A DNA stretch of 51,273 bases from Chara braunii (lineage: Eukaryota; Streptophyta; Charophyceae; Charales; Characeae), in the NCBI GenBank assembly GCA_003427395.1, contig BFEA01000534.1:1036150-1087422 (forward strand). Reading direction: 5' to 3'. This document shows positions 44,134 through 51,273 of this stretch, in pieces (the stretch's first letter is position 1; each line of letters begins with the position of its first letter). Below the pieces are notes generated by a model that saw nothing but the letters and a program-made list of their open reading frames with translations, did not search any database and was not told the origin of the DNA. Position numbers and translations under genes: made by a program.

Positions 44134-44538
44134 ATGAAGGGAACTTTTTTCCATTTAGTAAGTGAAATGGTTAATGTGGCTTGGGTGATGCATATTGCTT
44201 TCCTAAATACAAAGACATGGGTCACTGATATTCGAATTATCCTTCTTTTGGCGAAGGCGGTGCAAAGTGAGAGGAAAGTTGTTGATTTTGTGAACGAGAT
44301 TTTGTTGAGTTTTTGTGTGTCATTAGTTTCTGATTTTCACTTTAATTTGCATTCTACCTGTAACTTTATACCAAATATTTGTTTGGTCAATCAAAATCTT
44401 AAGGAAAACGATGAGTTATTAGATACTTATTTAAATATAAATGAAATGTTTTCCAACTTACCACATGCACCAATTTCCGAAGTACTAACACGAGTTAAAA
44501 ATTTATGCCTTTGTGAAGGACACAAGGCGTTATTATAA
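44134..44538 (+). CDS. Unrecognised 134-codon open frame
   Basis: It is the longest non-repetitive open frame in the AT-rich block: ATG at 44134, stop at 44536-44538. The protein is mixed rather than low-complexity, with a hydrophobic first half and a more polar end (NLKENDELLDTYLNINEMFS). No domain, signal or motif is recognised. It sits between decayed element sequence and could be a fragment of an element ORF. Chance is a real alternative in DNA with this base composition. Confidence 0.25.
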   Translation: MKGTFFHLVSEMVNVAWVMHIAFLNTKTWVTDIRIILLLAKAVQSERKVVDFVNEILLSFCVSLVSDFHFNLHSTCNFIPNICLVNQNLKENDELLDTYLNINEMFSNLPHAPISEVLTRVKNLCLCEGHKALL

Positions 44539-45434
44539 GTTGCGTGAAAAATGTTGCTTTACTTATGAAAGAGAAAGGAGAGAATGGTTAACTCATTCTT
44601 GATTTTTCAACAATTTTCAATACGTTTCCTATGCCTTCGAAAATACTTACCGTGACATTATGGTTTCAAGACTACTGTTGCAATAGATTCTCATTAACAA
44701 ACATGTGAACACAACATTATCTTATTTATTATGTGTTTTCAACGAATATTATTTTTTGTCTTCTCTTGGTTCTTATCATAAATTGACTTATAGTTTCATA
44801 ATTGTTAATTAAATTTTCATTCTTGTTAAGTGTTTGAAGGACTGTTGAGTTTTTTTAAGTGTTTGCGCTAAGTTTAGTGGATTACTTCTATTGGTGTTGT
44901 CACTCTTATCTCTTATTGGAGTAGAGAATAAATAGTAACTAATAAAACTATATTAGTTGTATGATAAAACTATTTCATGATACCTTTCAAGTTATTTATT
45001 TTGCCATACGCAAAAATCAATGATCAATTTCCAACGTTGACCTTATCTTTCACAGTCTGCAGGAATACGCATCTTACTACAGTCAGCAACAAAAGTTGAT
45101 ACCTTGAAGTATAAGTTATGGTTGAGTGGGTAACCATATCATTATTCCGACTTCGCTCTTGTTCAGTTTTTCATTTATTTTTTTCTGTTGCTAGAACCAA
45201 TTGATTGAGATTTTAACAATTTGAAAGCTTTTCTTTCAGAAGGGCAAAATTTCGCAACAATGGTGTTATGCCGAGGAACCCATTTTCAAGGCTGTGAGAA
45301 TCAATGGATGATGCAAGCCTTCATCCTTGAATATATTTAACGTTTTTTATACCGCTGACGGATATTTTTTTTATCGATAAGGATGTGATTTAAAGGATCT
45401 TGTGTTGATGATGCTGTATTTTTAGGTTTATTCT
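44539..45434. other. AT-rich interval, no gene seen
   Basis: Non-coding AT-rich sequence leading into the right copy of the outer repeat. Confidence 0.5.
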
Positions 45435-45716
45435 GTTGTTTGAAGGGTTGCTAACTCTTATGCTAATTTGGTTCTGTGACGAATACTTGAGACCTGGACT
45501 TTTCTAGATAATTTTGACTTTTCGCAGCCCCCTTGGTACGTGTTTAGGTTGGAGTACCCTGAACGCTCGTTTTTTGTTAGATTGCGCATGAAGGGTTATC
45601 ATAGGAGTTTACCTGATTTACTCCTACGATAAATACGCATGATTATTATTCTAGATTGCATTTGTGACGCCGACCAAGCTCCCTGAGGAGTGTTGGTTGG
45701 CAGACCAAAAACTAAA
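45435..45716. repeat. Outer diverged repeat, right copy
   Basis: Direct-orientation counterpart of 34654-34963. Base composition changes sharply just beyond it, from AT-rich on the left to GC-rich on the right. Confidence 0.6.
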
Positions 45717-46600
45717 CATTACACGCCGGTGCGGCCTCGACCGAAGTAAACGGCGCGCTCCAGAGTGAGAGTTTAGTCCTCGACCGGGTGAGCGGCGCGC
45801 GCGGGGTATTGATGGCGAGGAGCAACCATGCACGACCTGGGTGAGCACGGCGTCACAGGCCAGCGGGACGTGTGGCCCCTCGCCCCGTTACTTTTTTGTT
45901 TCCTCGCATTTGTTCTTATTTTTATTAATTTTATTATTTTACTTTTATTTTTACGGTTATCTTTGACGAGGTGACCGGGTCCGAGACCGACGGCGGGCAC
46001 CACGGGTCTGCCTCGGCTACTACTTTGCTGGACACGGGTGGCCGTTACGACAGTCGAGGGCCTTGATCACGCGCCTCTTTCGATAAGGCCCGCTCGGGTT
46101 CCAACGTGTCCTGGATGCTGGAAAAATTCCTCGGTCAGCCCGTCTTGATACTCGAACCGGGGAATTCAATGTGCATACGAGCCGGTGGGTGATTAGCCCA
46201 TGAGGCGGAAAAAAATCTGGGTGGTGGGAGCTGCTGCGGGCGCACCGTCCATCAACCATGGTCTGCTGCGACAGATTCGAGTGTGAGCATGCCTACTGGG
46301 ACACGTAAGATGATGAGCTATGCCTGCAGGAACACGTAAGATGATGAGTGTAAGGGGCATTGGTGGGAGGCTGCCGCAGTTTTTGCTGTGCGACACGGCT
46401 GTCCCAGCAGCTGTTACAATGGGACACTTCCCCCGCTTCGACCTTCAAAGTTCTCATTTGAATATTTGCTACGACCGCCAAGATCTGCACCAGGACCCGC
46501 GGGCGTGGTGGAAGCCTGGGCAGCCATGGCCAGGGGATACACCGCCCGCTCACCTCAGCCCGCTCTGAAAAGTGAGAGGGTTGGGTGTTAGCAGGCCTTT
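45717..46600. other. GC-rich interval, no gene called
   Basis: CGGCGCGC-type words and open frames on both strands come from high GC content. A 31-bp tandem pair (GGGACACGTAAGATGATGAG type) lies at 46289-46350. A weak tRNA-like B-box (GGTTCGAGTAT, minus strand, near 46160) lacks a convincing A-box. Confidence 0.45.
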
Positions 46601-46900
46601 GGGACCAGCAGCTGAGGACCCAGTTCAGTTGGTATACCCCCAAACTGCTGAAACAGGCTTGTGGGAACAGCAGTTGCGGACCCAGCTCAGTTGGTACACC
46701 CGCAAAGTGCTGAAAGCAGGCCTGTGGGACCAGCAGCTGCGGACCCAGCTCAGTTGGTATACCCGCAAACTGCTGAAACAGGCTTGTGGGAACAGCAACT
46801 GCGGACCCAGCTCAGTTGGTACACCCGCGAAGTGCTGAAAACAAGCATGTGGGACCAGCACCTGAGGACCTAGCTCAGAACTGGTACAGCCCGACTGTGG
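46601..46900. repeat. Satellite with alternating 62/63-bp monomers (125-bp dimer)
   Basis: Monomers start GGGA(C/A)CAGCA at 46601, 46663, 46726, 46788 and 46851. Spacing alternates 62, 63, 62, 63, and the GGGACCAG and GGGAACAG types alternate too, so the true unit is a 125-bp dimer. About four and a half monomers are present. Repeated frames such as LRTQLSWYTRK are consequences of the array. Confidence 0.93.
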
Positions 46901-47006
46901 AAATACAGATCCAAGTTCGAATCCGAATACTACTAGATGGACAGGCTGAAGTCAGTTCGAACAGTTTGTCCCACCTACATTTTCACTTATTTATTTTAAT
47001 TTTAAC

Positions 47007-47050
47007 TTTTTTTTTTTTTTTTTTTTTTTTTTCATTTTTTTTTTTTTTCA
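47007..47050. repeat. Poly(T) tract
   Basis: T run with a few interruptions, about 65 bp left of the adapter junction. Confidence 0.95.
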
Positions 47051-47115
47051 CTCTTTTGTGGATGTTTGTCATAATTGCCAACATGACGAATCCGATGCCT
47101 GTGTCTGAGCGGATT

Positions 47116-47153
47116 CTGTCTCTTATACACATCTAGATGTGTATAAGAGACAG
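47116..47153. other. Artificial Tn5 mosaic-end junction (library adapter)
   Basis: This is the identical 38-bp palindrome to the one at 7960. GTCTGAGCGGATT lies directly on its left (47103-47115) and again a few bases to its right (47160-47172), so the assembler probably used an untrimmed mate-pair read at a repeated word. It is not genomic sequence. Confidence 0.97.
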
Positions 47154-48144
47154 GCGTATGTCTGAGCGGATTCATCCGTACCGCAAAAGAGCATCCGTAC
47201 GGCAAAAGAGCAAGAGCAGACGTGAGCAACAGCGGACGTGAGGCGCAAAGTGGTGAGAGAGTACAACTACTTAGCCCGGCGGCAGTGAGGTAGAATATTT
47301 TTTTTTGTGTGTAGGCTGAGAGGTTGTCGGGCTGTTGGGTGAACCGAGTATTGCTAGTAAGAGAAGTGAGGTCGAAGGCCAGGGGGAAGAGGTTATGAAG
47401 AAGGAAGGATGTAACGGGAAGACGAAGATGAAGAAAGAACGGGCATGGCAGACTGTGAGACTCACATCTCGCCCGTTTCTTAACGAAACTGGGCAAGGGA
47501 GGAGTCGAAATACGGGTTTTTCTTGTGGGCGAATCTGATGCTGCAGTCAGTTTGCTCGATGGTATAGTGTATGGGGAGATAGAGAAGAAAAGAGGTGCGC
47601 GGGGAGATGAAGGAGAGTGAGGGTGGCAAAAGAAAGAAAAAAAAAGGAGGTAACTCACTCGATTCTCCATGGAATGGAGCAAGTAAAGATGCGAAATGGG
47701 GGTTTTGAGGTGAGGCGGACGCAGTGGTAGCAATAGTTTTTACACTGGGTCGTTAGTTTGGCCGGGGTGAGTGGTAGAGGCTGCGCGAAATGTAAGCAAA
47801 GAAGAGCGGGAAGACCGAAAACAAATTGTTGTTCGGATGATGTATCCTCGCATGTTTCAGGGGAAGACCCGTGGCCTGATTTGCTAAAGTATTGGGGCAT
47901 GGTCAGGTTTGTTCGTTTTCCTCATGGAGATCCCGTAGCTAAACGCCATTCAGCTGGTATTCTTCGTCGCGATCCCAACCCACCATCATCTTAGTAGTTG
48001 CATTCACACGGCTATGTATCTGCCTGTGCTCGAGGGGTATGATCATTCCCTTTCTTTTGGTTTCCATTAGTGGTTCTTCGTGCGCATGGTATTCTGGCCG
48101 TGGGACTGCCCGTCATTAAAGTCGAAGATGGGGAAGTTGGAGTG
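47154..48144. other. No gene recognised
   Basis: CCGTACNGCAAAAGAGCA repeats twice at 47178-47212. Frames up to about 80 codons (e.g. 47758-47994, with CAKCKQRRAGRPK) lack an identifiable domain. The sequence right of the junction may not be contiguous in the genome with that on the left. Confidence 0.4.
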
Positions 48145-48295
48145 AACTTACCTGGTTGGAGTGCATCCATGCTCATGAAGGCGCAGATCTGCTACAGGGC
48201 TTACGAGTGTGAGCAAGGATCGAGTAGTGACATGAAGTCGACATGGCCACGCAGGCAAGCAAGAAGTAGCAGTGATGAGTCATGACCCCGCCATG

Positions 48296-48420
48296 TTCCA
48301 GCTGAAGATTCATCTCGATCTTGTCGCATGCATGGTGGAGCAACAGTGCCCACACTTTCGTGTTCCGACTGAAGATTCATCTTGATGTTGCTGTGCGTAT
48401 GACTGAGCAGCAGCGTATAA
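48296..48420. repeat. ~67-bp tandem duplication
   Basis: CTGAAGATTCATCTCGAT at about 48301 recurs at about 48369 with a similar GTNGCATG...GAGCARCAG tail. Confidence 0.75.
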
Positions 48421-48982
48421 TTTCAAGTTCAAACGGAGGATACATTCACGATTACAGAGGTATTGAGGGGAGATCGAAAGGCGGGGGTGATAAATGGGAG
48501 CGAGTAGGAGGGAGAAGGAGCTGAGCAAAGAGGAAATGAAGGGAAGGTAAGGAGCGATAAAATTGGAAAGTACTTAATTCTGATCGAGTTGATCCATGCT
48601 TACGTGCGGGCCAACTAAGGAACATGCGACGACGAGATATGGATCAGGAGGAACGCTTACCTGAAGAATTGCATCATGGCGGATGTCTTCTTGGTGAAAG
48701 CTACGAAACTTGACGATTGAGAGCGCCGACGTAGTCATCACAACTGTGATAATCNATGTTATACTTACCCCCATCGTGGCTTCCATCTCGTTGGTCGCCA
48801 TCACCCGAATGCTCATCATCCTCTCGGCGGTGGCTTCTCCCTCATCTCCTGCATAGGCGCATGTATCAGGACGAGTTCCTGGCAAGGTGCGTTATGGAGA
48901 GTCGTAGGAATGGCAAGCTGGCGTGCGAGTGAAGTAGAATAAGTGAGAGAGGGACTACTTATCTGGCATTGGTGATCCTATC

Positions 48983-49026
48983 AGACATCTGCAAGACATT
49001 TGCAAGACATGTGCAAGACATCTGTA
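48983..49026. repeat. 11-bp tandem repeat, four copies
   Basis: AGACATCTGCA with single-base variants occurs four times in a row. Confidence 0.93.
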
Positions 49027-49268
49027 TGAACCTTCCCGCATTCTAGCGGAAGATTCATTCAGATTTTTCTCATCCAAACGATCAAGGGAGTAGCGTGAGG
49101 TGAGCCACGGAGTCTGAGACTTACCTGAAGTCGGTGCATTGTTCATCCTATAGATTGAAGTTGCCGCATGGTATCTCTCAGCGTGCACGGCCAGGAAACA
49201 ATGTAAAGTCCTGTATTCTAGCAGAAAATTCAGTCTGATTATGCTCATTCGGAGTGGGGAGGCAGACC

Positions 49269-49270
<2 letters not shown>

Positions 49271-49329
<59 letters not shown>
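49271..49329. repeat. (GA)n microsatellite
   Basis: A GA run, i.e. a CT tract on the minus strand located downstream of one of the donor-like sites. Confidence 0.98.
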
Positions 49330-49331
<2 letters not shown>

Positions 49332-49766
49332 GGAGATGAGGATAATGATGAGTGAAAACGTACCTGGTCTTGGCGATGGTCTACAAGGTTGACATCTTCA
49401 TGCACTTCGGTTGTTGCTGCAGACGTCCACGGGATGCATGGTTGGTTCGTTGGCAGCTAATTGTTGTGCAGCGGGGCGGCAAGTGGACCGACGGCGATCA
49501 GAAAACGCAGAGAGGGAGAAAGAGAGAGAGTATAAGAATGAGAACGGAATAGGTGACACGTAGCTGTTCGTGGTAATGCTCTGCATGGTGGACACCTGCA
49601 TGCACCTTGGTTACCATTTCTAAAGCAAGGAAGTGTTGCTGTTGAGCTACTGTCATAGCTTCGGTACTGATCCGCTCCCGTTACTCCCAAGTTGGTCTGA
49701 CAGTCGATACAGCCCCTGTTCGACGCAGGTCAAGGCTGTTGAGTAGCCTTAGTTTCTGCTACGTAC

Positions 49767-51115
49767 CTGGATGATGTTGTTGACCATCCTCAGCATGGGC
49801 AGACTGTTGTAGCTGGGCCGTTGCTGAAAATCAGCAGCACCGCGGTTGGGCATTTGTATGTGAGCCTCATGTCATATTGGAATCCGCTTGCTGCTGCCGA
49901 GGCCAGCGGTACTGCTGCTTGCTCAGAGTAGCGTTTGTTGATGATGTTGTGCACACAACGTTGGCTGAGTACGCAGGGCTTGGCTGCATATCACTACGTA
50001 CAACCGCTGTGTTGGCTAGATACTACTGTTGTGCTTAGAAGGCTGCTACAGGGCGTTGCAATCCCGTGAGGCAAGTTGTTGGCCATGTGCTACGGGGTTG
50101 CTACTGCCGAGAGNAGTCGACTTGACTGTGTATCTCAGCACAACTGTGAAGATCAAGGTTGTTGCTACATGGTGCACCCTCAACTGTTCCTGGCACCACG
50201 AAGTGAAGACTGCAGCGGGGGGATGAGTCTGTCATTGTGGACATAAGTGTTGATATGAAGAAATGCGTTTAATGATGGCAGTGTTGGACATGCTGTTGAG
50301 CATTGCCCGTGCCCGGAATGTTTGCTGGGTTGTCGTGTGTGTTGCTGCCACGCCTCAACGCACGTCATGTGTTTCCATACAAGGCGTTGGACCTTGTTGT
50401 CTTGTCGGGCATAGAGTGGTGCATAACTAGCGTGCCTTAGTGCTGCGCACAGTTGCTAATTGCGCAGTTTTCTACTGAACTCAGCGGCATTTTGCATTCG
50501 CTTCAAATAGAGCACAGGGGTGTAATCTATTTGAACAGCAACTTTGGGGAGTGATTTGGCTCCACATAGGGGGAGGCTGTTGTGAATTGAAGGGCTGTCA
50601 GGGTGTGACTGCTCTACGTTTTAAATTCGAGTTCGGCCGTTTTACTGCGACTTTGACTGCCATTGCGGGGCTCTCATGCGAGTCAAGATTCCAAGGCCCT
50701 CTCCTGCGAGTCTGAGTGCACCCTCCTTGGATCTGAGTGACTTAACCTCTCTCCTTTTGCCTTTCTGAGTCTCAGTTTAGTCTATTGGTTCAGAGAGGAA
50801 GGCGGCAGGCGGGATTGAAACCCGTAATCCGTGCCAAGGCCTCTGTGGGAGGTTCGCCCTATGGATTGTGGGAGCTCTGCCGGGGTTCAGGCGGGACCCT
50901 TGAGGCACGGAACTTTGAGATAGGCCAACGTGATCTCCTTTACGATCCCGTATACCTCCATNTATACCACCCTTCATTCAGTTGACTGAGCTTTGACTTT
51001 CGTATATTTCCTCGGCTTTAATTCAGGACTTCAAGTGAATCAAAGAAAATTTACTATGCTTGTTTAATTTCATTTTGCTTGAAATAAAATCCACGATGTC
51101 TGTATGCGATGATTT
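49767..51115. other. No gene recognised
   Basis: Rich in GTTGCTGCTGCC and TGTTG words. N bases lie at 50114 and 50962. GGATTGAAACCCGTAATCC near 50812-50830 resembles a tRNA T-arm, but no tRNA fold is present. Confidence 0.45.
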
Positions 51116-51273
51116 GAACTGGGGATGGAAATGAGGTCCTCCAGACTGATCCGGTCGCCTTGCTCGTTTTGCCTAAGACATTGAACTCGGGCTGGAGATG
51201 AGGTCCTTCAGACTGATCCGGTCGCCTTGCTCCTTTGCCTAAGACATTGAACTGGGGCTGGAAATGAGGTCCT
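51116..51273. repeat. Tandem repeat, 66-67 bp unit, off right edge
   Basis: Units begin GAACTGGGG(A/C)TGGAAATG at 51116, 51183 and 51249, with nearly identical bodies (GACTGATCCGGTCGCCTTGC). The array continues beyond the window, so its size is unknown. Confidence 0.93.

Larger units (their letters stand above)
48150..49766 (-). repeat. Series of exon-end/splice-donor-like modules
   Basis: On the minus strand the word CAG|GTAAGT or CAG|GTACGT, a consensus 5' splice donor, ends related segments. Donor GT positions are 49766-49765, 49363-49362, 49124-49123, 48660-48659 and 48151-48150, with a GGG|GTAAGT at 48768. Two further modules have lost it (CAG|CT near 49563, CAG|AT near 48962). Upstream of most lies a similar TGCA(T)GNAGATGTCNACC..ATNACCA block, and several are followed by pyrimidine-rich sequence. 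A 103-codon frame (48885-48574) crosses two modules. It is either an old tandem repeat with a built-in donor or a decayed multi-exon locus. Confidence 0.5.

Noticed and set aside
46140-46200. tRNA-derived SINE on the minus strand
   Set aside because: GGTTCGAGTAT resembles a B-box, but the upstream A-box is too weak to support the call.
47032-47733. 233-codon minus-strand open frame, the longest apart from the LINE
   Set aside because: It crosses the second adapter junction and a poly(T) tract, with Ser/Leu/Pro-rich composition and no domain.
50800-50840. tRNA-like T-arm (minus strand, GGTTTCAATCCCGCC)
   Set aside because: No upstream A-box or cloverleaf could be drawn.

Overview
The window is repeat-dominated nuclear DNA, most likely from the plant lineage (streptophyte). 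The evidence for this is a LINE with a plant-style C-terminal zinc-binding domain, an LTR retrotransposon whose primer-binding site matches tRNA-Asp as in many plant Ty3-type elements, and a U6 snRNA pseudogene whose 5' end (CCCTTCGGGACATCG on the minus strand) resembles plant rather than animal U6. I cannot name the species. I found no intact host protein-coding gene in 51 kb. Nearly all open frames are low-complexity shadows or decayed mobile-element remnants.

Layout. 1-2450: a 5'-truncated L1-type LINE on the minus strand, running off the left edge. 2.8-5.1 kb: minisatellites with a period near 40 bp, interrupted by a 456-bp MITE-like element. 6.1-9.5 kb: GT and GA microsatellites, a 406-bp foldback element, a second small TIR element, and an artificial Tn5 adapter junction at 7960-7997. 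10.1 kb: a U6 fragment with an A-rich tail. 10.9-17.9 kb: eroded minus-strand relics of one LTR family, degenerate tandem repeats and a foldback of tRNA-derived SINE heads. 20192-30666: a long LTR retrotransposon with 2.05-kb LTRs, a tRNA-Asp primer site and a decayed gag with a CCHC knuckle, but no detectable protease, reverse transcriptase or integrase. It looks like a gag-only non-autonomous element and carries tandem arrays and a nested SINE. 32.15-32.8 kb: a second LINE relic. 34.65-45.7 kb: a diverged outer repeat pair enclosing a second LTR-flanked element (35725-40911). The second element holds a minus-strand coding relic with a CCHC knuckle first and coiled-coil-like sequence after it. 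41-45 kb: AT-rich decayed sequence with a second U6 pseudogene. 45.7-51.3 kb: GC-richer DNA with a 125-bp dimeric satellite, another Tn5 adapter junction (47116-47153), a minus-strand series of exon-end/splice-donor-like modules, and a tandem repeat running off the right edge.

The strongest candidates for new biology are the two gag-only or knuckle-only LTR elements and the donor-module array. The strongest technical observation is that two artificial mate-pair junctions are embedded in the assembly. Features were read by eye, so boundaries and identity estimates are approximate and no database search was made.
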